Source: Phenylobacterium deserti
GTDB lineage: Bacteria; Pseudomonadota; Alphaproteobacteria; Caulobacterales; Caulobacteraceae
DNA length: 64,000 bases
NCBI RefSeq assembly: GCF_003254705.1
Contig: NZ_QFYR01000002.1
Location: forward strand, 62,001-126,000
Direction of reading: 5' to 3'
A program made the position numbers and the translations under genes. This document shows, one piece after another, positions 44,255 through 52,377 of this stretch. Every line of letters starts with the position of its first letter. The stretch's first letter is position 1. A model generated the notes under the pieces. It saw only the letters and a list, made by a program, of their open reading frames with translations, did no database searches and had not been told where the DNA came from.

Positions 44255-46195
44255 TCAGCGCCCGGCGACGACGCGCAGGTGAGGAGCGGCGCCGGGTTTC
44301 TCGCCGCGGATCTGCGCCACGAGGTCGAACAGGGCGCGGCGCACCTCGGCGACCTCGCCACGCTCCGCGTGCGCCTGCAGCCCTTCGAGGTGGTCGGCGG
44401 TGACGCGCAAGGCGGAGCTGGAGATCACCTCCATGACCTTGGGCGCGCAGGGGACGGAGCGTTCCGTCTCATCGAGCAGCGCTTCGGTGAGCTTCTCGCC
44501 CGGCCGCAGGCCGGTGACTTCGATTTCGATGTCCTTGCCGGGCGTGCGGCCGGACAGGGCGATCATCTGCTTGGCCAGATCGATGATGCGCACCGGCGCG
44601 CCCATCTCTAGGAGGAACAGCCGCGCGTCGCCAGCTTCACCCTTTGCCGAGGTCGCGGTGGCGTGCAGCACCAGCTGAGACGCCTCCGGGATCGTCATGA
44701 AGAACCGCTCCATCTCCGGATGGGTCACGGTCACCGGGCCGCCGCGTTCGATCTGCGACTTGAAGATCGGCACCACCGAGCCCGCTGAGCCCAGGACGTT
44801 GCCGAACCGCACGGCCGAGAAGCGCGTGCCGTCGCCGACGGTTTGCTGGGCCTGGATCACCGCTTCGGCAAGTCGCTTGGTGGCGCCCATGACATTGGTG
44901 GGATCGACGGCCTTGTCGGTGGAGATCAACACCATTTGGGCGGCGTGCGCCGTCTTCGCCGCTTCGGCCACGTTCCAGGTGCCGATCACATTGGTGAGCA
45001 CGCCTTCGCACGGGTGGCGCTCGACCATGGACACATGCTTGAGGGCCGCGGCGTGGAACACCAGGTCCGGCTGTTCGGCCATGAAGGCGGCGTTCAGGCG
45101 GGCGGCGTTACGCACATCGCAGAGCACGGCGCTGCGCGACATGTGCGGGTAGGTTTCCGCCATCTCGCGCTCGATCTCGAACAGCGAGGTTTCGGAGATA
45201 TCGAGCAAGGTGAGGTGGGCGCACTTGAACCGGGCCACCTGGCGGCAGAGCTCGGCTCCGATCGAACCGCCGGCTCCCGTGACCAGAACGCGGCGGCCAC
45301 GGATCAGCTGAGCCACCGGTGCGGCGTCGAGCTCGATGGGGTCGCGGGCCAGCAACTCCTCGATGTTGATCTCCGGCATTGGCAGGAGAGTGACGCCCTC
45401 GTGGTGCGAAAGGTCGACGATCGACGGCAGACGCAGCAGGCGGATTCCGTCGTTCTTCAGCCGCCCCAGCTGGTCGGCGGTGAGGCCCTTCAGCCGCCCC
45501 GGCTCCTCGAGGAACAGGATGGCGCGGGGATAGCGGTTCCAGCGCCGGAGGTCGGCTAGCGCCTCGTCCAGGCGTTCCAGCGACTCGATGATGCAAACGC
45601 CGCGTACCTGCTGCCCGACATCGCGCCGGTCGGTGCCGACAATTCCGACGGGGGTGTAGGTCCGGTCATGGCTTCGGGCGACATCGCGCAGGTAGGTGTC
45701 GGCGGCGGCCGGCGGGCCGATCAGCAGCAGGCTGGTCGACTGCCCTACGCGGTCAGTAACCGCCTTGAGGGGTGAGAAGGTGTCCAGCGCATGCTCGTGC
45801 AGCGCGCGACGCGCGATCCGCAGCCCCATGGAGCCGATCATCTGGAAGATGGGGGCCATGAACAGAGTGGGCCGCGGCAGGGCTTGGGCGCGATCCAGCA
45901 CAAAGATGCAGAGCAGGAACACGCCCACGGTGAGCAGGGCGATGCGCGCGAGCACCAGCGCGTCCGGAATCGAGGCGTAGCGCCAAGGGGACAGCTCGCG
46001 GCGGAACAGAAGGGTGAAGAGGCCGGCTAGTGCGCCGTAAAGCCCAACCAGCTGCGCCATTGTCAGGGACGGCGAGGGGCTCAGGGCCAGTGTGGTGAGG
46101 CCTGACGGGGCGATGCTGTAGGCGGCGCTGAACGCAGCGAAGGCGATCAGGACATCGGCAACAATGGTCTGAGCTCGAAACGCCAGCCGTTCCAT
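44255..46195 (-). CDS. CapD/FlaA1-type membrane nucleotide-sugar 4,6-dehydratase
   Basis: 646 aa from ATG 46193-46195 (MERLAFRAQ), with GGAG 8 nt upstream; earlier in-frame starts exist. Four N-terminal TM helices (about 10-125), a CoA-binding-like Rossmann domain (TSLLLIGPPAAADTYLRDV), then the extended SDR catalytic domain: VLVTGAGGSIGAELCRQVA, FHAAALKHVSMVERHP, LISTDKAVDPTNVMGATKR (the M-G-x-x-K replaces Y-x3-K, as in WbpM/PglF). Likely converts UDP-GlcNAc to the 4-keto-6-deoxy sugar for surface glycans. Third nucleotide-sugar enzyme of the region. Confidence 0.93.
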   Translation of the reverse strand: MERLAFRAQTIVADVLIAFAAFSAAYSIAPSGLTTLALSPSPSLTMAQLVGLYGALAGLFTLLFRRELSPWRYASIPDALVLARIALLTVGVFLLCIFVLDRAQALPRPTLFMAPIFQMIGSMGLRIARRALHEHALDTFSPLKAVTDRVGQSTSLLLIGPPAAADTYLRDVARSHDRTYTPVGIVGTDRRDVGQQVRGVCIIESLERLDEALADLRRWNRYPRAILFLEEPGRLKGLTADQLGRLKNDGIRLLRLPSIVDLSHHEGVTLLPMPEINIEELLARDPIELDAAPVAQLIRGRRVLVTGAGGSIGAELCRQVARFKCAHLTLLDISETSLFEIEREMAETYPHMSRSAVLCDVRNAARLNAAFMAEQPDLVFHAAALKHVSMVERHPCEGVLTNVIGTWNVAEAAKTAHAAQMVLISTDKAVDPTNVMGATKRLAEAVIQAQQTVGDGTRFSAVRFGNVLGSAGSVVPIFKSQIERGGPVTVTHPEMERFFMTIPEASQLVLHATATSAKGEAGDARLFLLEMGAPVRIIDLAKQMIALSGRTPGKDIEIEVTGLRPGEKLTEALLDETERSVPCAPKVMEVISSSALRVTADHLEGLQAHAERGEVAEVRRALFDLVAQIRGEKPGAAPHLRVVAGR

Positions 46196-46353
46196 GCGCC
46201 GCACTCCGCTCACTGTCGAATCCAAACCTGAAACCTGGAGTGCGACAGGCCGCACCTTTTTGGGGCGTCAGCTCCACTGGAACGCGAATCGCACACGTTC
46301 TGCGCGTCGCGAGATAGTCCTAACCTTAGAAACTGCACGTCGTGCATGCAACG

Positions 46354-46375
46354 AAAAAGGCCGCCGCGGAGGCCT
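46354..46375 (-). terminator. Terminator downstream of the SDR pseudogene
   Basis: Read on the minus strand: AGGCC, an 8-nt loop rich in GC (TCCGCGGC), GGCCT, then TTTTTCG. A short but well-formed intrinsic terminator, about 95 nt after the end of the decayed SDR gene and about 160 nt upstream of the dehydratase ATG, so it would isolate the two genes. Confidence 0.6.
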
Positions 46376-46469
46376 ATGGCGAGCTGATCTGGTTCCAAAA
46401 AGCTCAATCGAAACGTGGCTTTGAGGCCGACGGACCCCATGTGGTCGTAGGGGTAAATCGCGTTTGGTG

Positions 46470-46766
46470 TCACCAGTGCTGCAGGTGAGGCTCTTGCGCA
46501 GGCACCCGATCCGATCCGGTCACCGGCCGAGAGCGGGGTGAAGCCGAGGTGAGTCCCGCTTCAAGCAACAGCGTCTCGCCATTGGTGTGGCGCGAAGCCG
46601 GCGACGCGAAGAAGACGGCGGAGGGAGCGATGTCCGCCGCCTTGGACTTGTCGAACACGGCGTATCGATGAACCCGGGGCAGACCGCGTTCGTTCGGATC
46701 CGCGCGCTAGGGCGCGGGCGAAGGACAGGGGCATACCGCGAAGTCGCTGAAATCCTTGCCCGTCAT
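46470..46766 (-). pseudogene. Decayed short-chain dehydrogenase/reductase gene
   Basis: The minus strand carries SDR pieces in three frames. An ATG at 46764-46766 with GGAG upstream starts [11 protein letters not shown] and hits TAG. A second frame has [11 protein letters not shown] third has [11 protein letters not shown] (46690-46658), the SDR cofactor-loop motif. The rest is in the frame starting at 46658: [20 protein letters not shown] then [15 protein letters not shown], the SDR C-terminus. Loss of one base at about 46658 (D-T-P-M-F-D expected) explains one shift. The Rossmann and catalytic parts are missing, so there is also a large internal deletion. Confidence 0.75.
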
Positions 46767-46814
46767 CGCCTGCTCCCGTTGTTTGCATCCGGTCTAGCGG
46801 CTAAAGCCCGCCGC

Positions 46815-47270
46815 ATGGAAGAGACCCACCTGACCCAGCTTGGCCGCGACGTCCGCGGCTTCGCGAGCCCTGAAGAGGCGGTGCTGGAGCGCGTGCCAAA
46901 CCCGCACGCCGACAGCCTTTACCTGACCCGATTCACGGCGCCGGAATTCACCTCGCTCTGCCCGGTGACCGGACAGCCCGACTTCGCACATCTGGTGATC
47001 GACTACGCCCCGGCCGATTGGCTGGTCGAGTCCAAGTCGCTGAAGCTCTATCTGACCTCCTTCCGCAACCATGGGGCGTTCCACGAGGACTGCACCGTGG
47101 CCATCGGACGGCGGCTGGTGGCCGAGTTGGAGCCACGCTGGCTGCGTATTGGCGGCTACTGGTATCCCCGCGGCGGCATACCGATCGACGTGTTCTGGCA
47201 GACCGGGGCCCCGCCGGAAGGCCTGTGGCTGCCCGACCAAGGGGTGCCGTCCTATCGCGGACGTGGCTAA
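46815..47270 (+). CDS. queF: QueF, NADPH-dependent 7-cyano-7-deazaguanine (preQ0) reductase
   Basis: 151 aa, unimodular (type I) QueF. Reduces preQ0 to preQ1 in queuosine biosynthesis. Substrate-binding Cys in [21 protein letters not shown], the QueF motif [15 protein letters not shown], and FHEDC. ATG at 46815; the longer open frame upstream crosses the antisense SDR remnant and has no QueF similarity. No other queuosine gene is nearby. Confidence 0.96.
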   Translation: MEETHLTQLGRDVRGFASPEEAVLERVPNPHADSLYLTRFTAPEFTSLCPVTGQPDFAHLVIDYAPADWLVESKSLKLYLTSFRNHGAFHEDCTVAIGRRLVAELEPRWLRIGGYWYPRGGIPIDVFWQTGAPPEGLWLPDQGVPSYRGRG

Positions 47271-47342
47271 GCGCCAGATCAATACTTCAGGTAGTAAGGT
47301 GAGCTTGCGTATAAGCTGCGCCTTTCTGCCAGCGATCATCAG

Positions 47343-47459
47343 ATGTCGCTGAGCTTTGCCGACGGGGACGACTGGCTCTCCTCTCAGGAGAATCCCGTGC
47401 GGACACACTTTCTGCACCCTCGCGGGCTTTCCAAAGCGGCCGAGGGGGCCTATACCTGA
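47343..47459 (+). CDS. Possible 38-aa microprotein
   Basis: ATG at 47343 opens a 38-codon frame (MSLSFADGDDWLSSQENPVR... ending KAAEGAYT) with about three quarters GC at third positions, somewhat below neighbouring genes. No clear ribosome site. The stop is followed 1 nt later by a 7-bp hairpin, which would suit a small gene with its own terminator. No family recognised; may be fortuitous. Confidence 0.3.
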   Translation: MSLSFADGDDWLSSQENPVRTHFLHPRGLSKAAEGAYT

Positions 47460-47521
47460 TCACGCCCAACTCTCCTCGGGCGTGTCACTTCAGGCCGGGC
47501 GGTGCGGCGCGTCGCCCGGCC
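47455..47521 (+). other. Two consecutive hairpins between queF and the nitroreductase gene
   Basis: Hairpin 1: CACGCCC (47461-47467) pairs with GGGCGTG (47478-47484), extended after an internal loop by CCTGA (47455-47459) with TCAGG. Hairpin 2: GGCCGGGCG (47493-47501) pairs with CGCCCGGCC (47513-47521), 11-nt loop. Neither is followed by a T-run. They could be a two-way Rho-assisted terminator for convergent genes or a structured RNA. Confidence 0.4.
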
Positions 47522-47559
47522 GTCGTGTGTCTGGAGCGCTGCTTGCGCTCACCAAGGCG

Positions 47560-48171
47560 TCACCCCCAGCGGGACACCAGCTTAGAGTGATCGGGTCGTT
47601 CCCGCTCCAGCGGCGGCTCGACCACCGTTCCAATCAGGATGAAGCCGGCGACCTTCTCGTCCGCGGACGCGCCCAGCAAGGCCAGGGCTTCGCGGTCGTA
47701 CGAATACCAGTCGGTGATCCAGTTAGCCCCGAAACCCATGGCCGAGGCCGCATAGGTCAGGTTGGTGCAGACGGCGCCCGCCGACAGCAACTGCTCCCAC
47801 TCCGGGATCGCGGCCGCCTTGGGCGAGCTCACCACCGCGATCGCCAGGGGAGGGATCTTCAGCTTGCCGAGCTTGCTGGCGGCGACCGCGTCGCCGCGTG
47901 ATTGCGCCAGTTGCTCGAGGCCGGCGGCAAACCGGTCCTTCGCGTCCCCCTCCAGTACGACGAACCGCCAGGGCGCGAGCTTGCCGTGGTCGGGAACGCG
48001 GGCGGCCAAGCGGATCAGGTCTTGCAGCTGAGCGGCCGTAGGCGCTGGGCTTCGGAGGGCCACCGCAGGGGCCGAACGCCGAAGCGCCAGGAAGCGGAGC
48101 ACCTCAGGGGACGGAAGGATCTGCAGCGGAGCGCCGAACTCGGGGGCGGGCGGCAGAACAGCGTCGGTCAA
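47560..48171 (-). CDS. Nitroreductase family FMN oxidoreductase (YdjA-like)
   Basis: 203 aa. N-terminal FMN site FLALRRSAPAVALRSPAPTAAQ, ARVPDHGKLAPWRFVV, mid-region WEQLLSAGAVCTNLTYAASAMGFGANWITDW, and C-terminal IGTVVEPPLERERP. Small nitroreductases of this type reduce nitro compounds or quinones with NAD(P)H; the physiological substrate is unknown. Divergent from the NUDIX gene (82 bp). Confidence 0.92.
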   Translation of the reverse strand: MTDAVLPPAPEFGAPLQILPSPEVLRFLALRRSAPAVALRSPAPTAAQLQDLIRLAARVPDHGKLAPWRFVVLEGDAKDRFAAGLEQLAQSRGDAVAASKLGKLKIPPLAIAVVSSPKAAAIPEWEQLLSAGAVCTNLTYAASAMGFGANWITDWYSYDREALALLGASADEKVAGFILIGTVVEPPLERERPDHSKLVSRWG

Positions 48172-48253
48172 AGGCGTCTCGCATTTCTCTGGAGCGGAGG
48201 TGTCCGCATCTTTATGGGTTCGCGCGCCCGCTCTTCAAGGCAGCGCAGGACAG

Positions 48254-48868
48254 ATGTCGGACAAACCCGCCTGGCTTCGGCCCCACGGACAGCCCTGGAA
48301 GCGTGTCTCGCAAAGGCTCGTCTACGAGAACCCGTGGATCAGCGTGAGTCACCACGAGGCTGTCGCGCCGACGGGGCGCCCAGCCCAGTACGGCGTCGTC
48401 AGCTTCAAGAACCTGGCTATGGCCGTGCTGCCGCTGCACGACGACGGCACGGTGATCATGGTCGGCCAGAACCGTTTCGCGCTGTCGGACTACAGCTGGG
48501 AGATCCCGGAAGGCGGCTCGCCTCTGGACGAGGATCCGCTGATCGGCGCGCAGCGCGAGTTGGCCGAGGAGACCGGCCTGAAAGCGGCGGAATGGCGAAA
48601 GGTGCTGGAGGTACAGCTCTCCAACTCGGTCACCGACGAGCGCGCGATGGGCTACGTGGCCTTCGGTCTTAGCGCCGCCGACGGCGATCACCACGTCGAC
48701 GACACCGAAGAGATCGTCATGCAGCGCGTGCCGTTCCGGGAAGCGCTCGATGCAGCCCTGGCCGGACATTTGCAGGACGTGCTGACGGTGGCGATGCTGC
48801 TGCGGGCCTACCATATGGCGCGGGAGGGAGACCTGCCGGACGCGCTGGCGCGCGCCATGCTAGGATAG
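48254..48868 (+). CDS. NUDIX hydrolase (ADP-ribose pyrophosphatase-like)
   Basis: 204 aa from ATG 48254 behind GCAGGA. Complete Nudix box G-x5-E-x7-R-E-L-x-E-E-x-G-L (in GGSPLDEDPLIGAQRELAEE). The preceding SWEIPEGG and N-terminal WKRVSQRLVYENPWISV are typical of ADP-ribose/NDP-sugar pyrophosphatases. Probably a housekeeping enzyme clearing toxic nucleotide derivatives. cysE follows after 29 nt on the same strand. Confidence 0.92.
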   Translation: MSDKPAWLRPHGQPWKRVSQRLVYENPWISVSHHEAVAPTGRPAQYGVVSFKNLAMAVLPLHDDGTVIMVGQNRFALSDYSWEIPEGGSPLDEDPLIGAQRELAEETGLKAAEWRKVLEVQLSNSVTDERAMGYVAFGLSAADGDHHVDDTEEIVMQRVPFREALDAALAGHLQDVLTVAMLLRAYHMAREGDLPDALARAMLG

Positions 48869-48897
48869 GAGAGCCGCCTTTGGGGCGGGAGGACGCC

Positions 48898-49728
48898 ATG
48901 AGCCAACGTCTGGAAGTGATCGATCCCGCCGCCGCGCCGCCGGTTTGGGCGGCCCTGCGCAACGAAGCGGAGGCTGCGGCGCGTGACGAGACCGCGCTCG
49001 CCTCTCTGCTGGCTACGACGATCCTGAATCATAAGAGCCTGGGCGACGCCTTGTCGTACCAGCTGGCGCGCAAGCTGGGGGACCAGGAGCTGCGGGCCAT
49101 GACCCTTCGCGAGGTGGCGCAGGACGCCTATGCCGCCGATCCGGCTTTGGTGGACATGGCCGAGGCGGATCTTCGGGCGGTCTTCGAGCGCGATCCGGCC
49201 TGCAAGGGCTACATCCAGCCGTTCCTGTTCTTCAAAGGCTTCCTGTCTCTCCAGACCCATCGGGTCGCCCACTGGCTCTGGGGCCAAGGCAGAGAAACCC
49301 TGGCGCTCTACCTGCAAAGCCGGACTAGCGAACTCTTCCAGGTGGACATCCACCCGGCCACGCGGATCGGGCGTGGGGTGTTCATCGACCACGGCACCGC
49401 CATCGTCATCGGCGAGACCGCGGTGATTGAAGACGACGTGTCCATGCTGCAGGGCGTGACCCTGGGCGGCACGGGCGCGGAACGCGGCGACCGGCACCCC
49501 AAGATCGGCAAGGGCGTCCTGCTCGGCGCCGGCGCCAAGGTGCTGGGCAACATCAAGATCGGCGACTACGCGAAGATCGCCTCCGGTTCGGTGGTGCTGA
49601 AGCCGGTGCCGGCCGGCTGCACGGCGGCCGGGGTGCCGGCGCGGCTGGTCAACTGCCCAACCTGCACCGAACCGGCCAAGAGCATGGACCACACGCTTGC
49701 CGAGGCTGTGTACGACTACGTGATCTGA
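48898..49728 (+). CDS. cysE: Serine O-acetyltransferase
   Basis: 276 aa. Makes O-acetylserine for cysteine synthesis. N-terminal helical CysE domain (WAALRNEAEAAARDETALASLL), then left-handed beta-helix hexapeptide repeats with active-site FIDHGTAIVIGETAVI and MLQGVTLGGTG...RHPKIGKGVLLGAGAKVLGNIKIG. The C-terminal tail ends D-Y-V-I, the terminal Ile being the residue that docks in O-acetylserine sulfhydrylase. ATG 48898 has GGAGGA upstream. Confidence 0.97.
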   Translation: MSQRLEVIDPAAAPPVWAALRNEAEAAARDETALASLLATTILNHKSLGDALSYQLARKLGDQELRAMTLREVAQDAYAADPALVDMAEADLRAVFERDPACKGYIQPFLFFKGFLSLQTHRVAHWLWGQGRETLALYLQSRTSELFQVDIHPATRIGRGVFIDHGTAIVIGETAVIEDDVSMLQGVTLGGTGAERGDRHPKIGKGVLLGAGAKVLGNIKIGDYAKIASGSVVLKPVPAGCTAAGVPARLVNCPTCTEPAKSMDHTLAEAVYDYVI

Positions 49729-49791
49729 GGTTTGCGCGGCGCGCCCAAGCGGTTAGGTTCGCGCCGAGTAAGGACTTCAGGAGCGCCTCGC

Positions 49792-49998
49792 GTGGACGAA
49801 AAGACTATCCGCAAGATCGAGACCCATCTGCGCGGGACCTTCGCCAATGCGCGGATCACCCTCGTGCCGCGCCCCAAGCAGAAGGACTCCGCCGAGGTCT
49901 ACATCGGCGAGGAGTTCGTCGGCGTCGTGTTCCAAGACGAGGACGAGGACGGCTCGTTCATGTTCGAAATGGCCATCCTGGCCGAGGATCTGCCCTAG
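49792..49998 (+). CDS. DUF3126 family small protein
   Basis: 68 aa, GTG start at 49792 with AGGAG 8 nt upstream. VDEKTIRKIETHLRGTFAN, AEVYIGEEFVGVVFQDEDEDGSF and MAILAEDL match the DUF3126 family, widespread small alphaproteobacterial proteins of unknown function. It follows cysE by 63 nt on the same strand, as often seen. Tail overlaps the next convergent gene by 4 nt. Confidence 0.88.
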   Translation: MDEKTIRKIETHLRGTFANARITLVPRPKQKDSAEVYIGEEFVGVVFQDEDEDGSFMFEMAILAEDLP

Positions 49999-50192
49999 GT
50001 CCTCGCGGCCGGCGCCATCTGCGTCAGCATCTCCAGCGCGCGCTGGCGAATGCGGCGCTCCATCGGGGTTGAATCGTCGAGATCCACCCTGATGGCGTCG
50101 GCCATTTGCCGGACCCGGTCCGGATCGTCCATCGAGAGCCGGAGCATCACAAGCAGCTCCAGGGCGAAGACGGACTGTTCAAGCTCGTCCAT
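49995..50192 (-). CDS. Small alpha-helical hypothetical protein
   Basis: 65 aa, predicted all-helical: MDELEQSVFALELLVMLRLS, then DDPDRVRQMADAIRVDLDD and RRIRQRALEMLTQM. Leucine/methionine-rich helices suggest a small interaction protein. No family recognised. Convergent with DUF3126 (4-nt overlap) and 83 nt downstream of the HAD gene on the same strand. Confidence 0.65.
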   Translation of the reverse strand: MDELEQSVFALELLVMLRLSMDDPDRVRQMADAIRVDLDDSTPMERRIRQRALEMLTQMAPAART

Positions 50193-50275
50193 GTCGCGAC
50201 CCTAGTTAGCGCTGATGTGAGCGCTACCGCCCTGCGATTGCAGAAAGCGACGGCTTTGCGCGTCTTCCTTGAAAT

Positions 50276-50941
50276 TCAGAGGCGAAGCTCGCTTTCCGCG
50301 TAGCTCGCCAGGATCGCGGCGGGATCCGCATAGATCGCGCGGCAGCCGGCGGCCCTGAGTTCGGCCTCCGGGAAGCCGCCGCACAGAACGCCGACGGCGC
50401 CGAGGCCGGCGCGGCCGGCGGCCTCGGCGTCGAAGGGGCTGTCGCCCACCACAAGCACATCACTGGCGGTGAGCGGCGCCAGCTTCTCCAGGGCCGCCTG
50501 GAAGATGTCCGGAAAGGGCTTGGAGCGTTCTGCGTCATCGGACGTGGTCTTGACGTCGATGAGGTCGGTGACGTCGGCAAGATCCGTGTAAACGGGCAAC
50601 TCGTCCGCTTTGCAGGACGAGCCAATGGCGATGATGACGCCGTCGGCCTTGAGGCGCTGGAACAGATCTCGCACCTGCGGGAAGCCACGAGCCTTCGGCA
50701 AGTAGTCGCGTTTGAACAGTTCGCTTCGGAAGGTCTCGATCTCCTCGCCGCGCGCCTCCAGCATGTCAGGTGGAAGGAAGACCGGCATCAGCTGGTCTCC
50801 GCCCTTGCCGATCTGGCTGCGCACCGCGTCGTAAGCGACGTCGAGGTCGAAGTGTCGAAAGGTGTCCACCCACGCCGCGGCATGCAGATCGACCGTGTCG
50901 ATCAAGGTGCCATCCACATCGAAGATCACCGCCCGGGCCAT
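50276..50941 (-). CDS. HAD-superfamily phosphatase (phosphoglycolate/phosphosugar type)
   Basis: 221 aa from ATG 50939-50941 with AGGAG 6 nt upstream. Motif I VIFDVDGTLIDTVDLH, motif II AIGSS, motif III Lys in SKPFPDIF, motif IV VVGDSPFDAEAA. C1 cap of beta-phosphoglucomutase/Gph type. Substrate cannot be assigned. Cytoplasmic. Confidence 0.92.
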   Translation of the reverse strand: MARAVIFDVDGTLIDTVDLHAAAWVDTFRHFDLDVAYDAVRSQIGKGGDQLMPVFLPPDMLEARGEEIETFRSELFKRDYLPKARGFPQVRDLFQRLKADGVIIAIGSSCKADELPVYTDLADVTDLIDVKTTSDDAERSKPFPDIFQAALEKLAPLTASDVLVVGDSPFDAEAAGRAGLGAVGVLCGGFPEAELRAAGCRAIYADPAAILASYAESELRL

Positions 50942-50996
50942 CACGCGCTCCTGTCGAGGCGCAGACAACCCGCAAGCGGAACCGGTGTTCCCGCGC

Positions 50997-52310
50997 CTAG
51001 AGCGCCTTCAGAGCGCGAGCGTGGTCGCGGATCAGGGCTCGGGTGCTGGCGTCGACGTCGAACACACCGTACCAGCCCTGCGGCTCATGCGGGGGATCGC
51101 CCAGGTAGGACAGGTCGCCCGGACGGAACTGCTTTTCGGCGTGCTGCGCCCGGCCTTCGCCGTTCCAGGCCCAGAAGTTGGAGCCGGCGAGAGGGCCGCG
51201 GACCGCGTGCTGCAGGACCGCGGCGTAGATCTGTCCGTAGTAGCGGTCTCGGAAGGTCGTGGGCGAGCCGGGTTCGAACGAGGCGTCATCGCGCGGGTAG
51301 CCGAATTCCTCGATGACCAACGGCTTGTTCATGCGGCGGGCGATCGCCAGATGGCCGTCGATGTACTCGGCGACCTTGGCCGTGGCGTTGGCGTGGGTCT
51401 GCGCAATGCGCTTGGGATCAACCCAGCCCCAGTTCTGCGGCCAGATGTGGGTGGTCACGTAGTCGATGGGCGGCTGATGCTCGGTCTCGACGCACTCGGC
51501 CATGGACAGGCAGCCCTGCAGCCCCTCGCTGCCTGTGGAAACCAGATGGTTAGGGTCGATAGACTTGATCAGGCGGGCAGTGTCGCGCACCCAGGCGTAG
51601 AAGGTGGGCAGGTTGGGCGCGCCGACCTTTTCGCTGCCGCCGGGGCGCGGCTCATTGGCCAGCTGCCAGGCCATAATGGCAGGGTCATCGCGGTAGGCCG
51701 CGCCGGTTACGGTGTTTGTGCGGCCGACCACGGCGCGGACGTAGTCGTGGTACATGCCGACAGCGACGCGGCTCTTGTAGAAGTCAGCGTTGAAATCGGC
51801 GAAGGCCGGCCAAGGGTGCGACGGGTCTCCGTTGTCGATGTAGCGGCCGCCGTTGGTCCAGTAGAGATAGGTCATCATCCCCCCGGACCACTCCCAGAAG
51901 TTGGTCAGGTAGATCACGGCCTTCATGCCGCGCCGGCCCATTTCGGCGAGCAGCAGGTCGAGGCCTTTCAGCAGGGTCTCGTTGTAATCGGAGCCGCGGT
52001 TGCGGAAGGCGGGCTTGATCGAATTCTTGAGGGGCGAGTCCTCGGACGAGCCCAGCACGCGGATGTTGTCGACGCCGGTTTCCACGAGCCGGTCCAGTTC
52101 GCGCGCCAGGCGATCACGGGCGCCGAAAGGCGCGTCGGCGCCCAGGTACGCGCCGTACCACATGTTCGAACCAGCGTAGCGGTAGGGCCGTCCGTCGATG
52201 CGAAAGCCCATGCCCTCCGCGGTGACGTAGCCGGGGCGGGCTGCGGCCAGCGCGCCAGGCGCGGCGGCAAGGGCGGCGCCGGCGGCGAGAATGGAACGGC
52301 GGCTGAACAT
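50997..52310 (-). CDS. Exported GH5-type endo-beta-1,4-mannanase
   Basis: 437 aa from ATG 52308-52310, with AAGGAAG just upstream. N-terminus MFSRRSILAAGAALAAAPGALA has a twin-arginine-like motif and signal peptide. GH5 TIM barrel: YRYAGSNMWYGAYLGAD, FWEWSGGMMTYLYW, acid/base Glu in AWQLANEPRP, YVTTHIWPQNWGW, nucleophile Glu in PLVIEEFGYPRD, FWAWNGEGR. This is the pattern of GH5_7 mannanases. Stands alone, transcribed as the last gene before the HAD gene on the same strand. Confidence 0.92.
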   Translation of the reverse strand: MFSRRSILAAGAALAAAPGALAAARPGYVTAEGMGFRIDGRPYRYAGSNMWYGAYLGADAPFGARDRLARELDRLVETGVDNIRVLGSSEDSPLKNSIKPAFRNRGSDYNETLLKGLDLLLAEMGRRGMKAVIYLTNFWEWSGGMMTYLYWTNGGRYIDNGDPSHPWPAFADFNADFYKSRVAVGMYHDYVRAVVGRTNTVTGAAYRDDPAIMAWQLANEPRPGGSEKVGAPNLPTFYAWVRDTARLIKSIDPNHLVSTGSEGLQGCLSMAECVETEHQPPIDYVTTHIWPQNWGWVDPKRIAQTHANATAKVAEYIDGHLAIARRMNKPLVIEEFGYPRDDASFEPGSPTTFRDRYYGQIYAAVLQHAVRGPLAGSNFWAWNGEGRAQHAEKQFRPGDLSYLGDPPHEPQGWYGVFDVDASTRALIRDHARALKAL

Positions 52311-52377
52311 GATCTTCCTTCGCAAGGCTTCACTGTCCTGTTTCCACGGCGCGGCGGCGCGGCGTCAATGGGCGGCG

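Larger units (their letters stand above)
47271..47559. other. Intergenic region queF-nitroreductase
   Basis: 289 bp between convergent genes. Apart from the possible microprotein (47343-47459) and the hairpin pair (47455-47521) I see nothing here: no tRNA, repeat or clear promoter. Confidence 0.5.
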
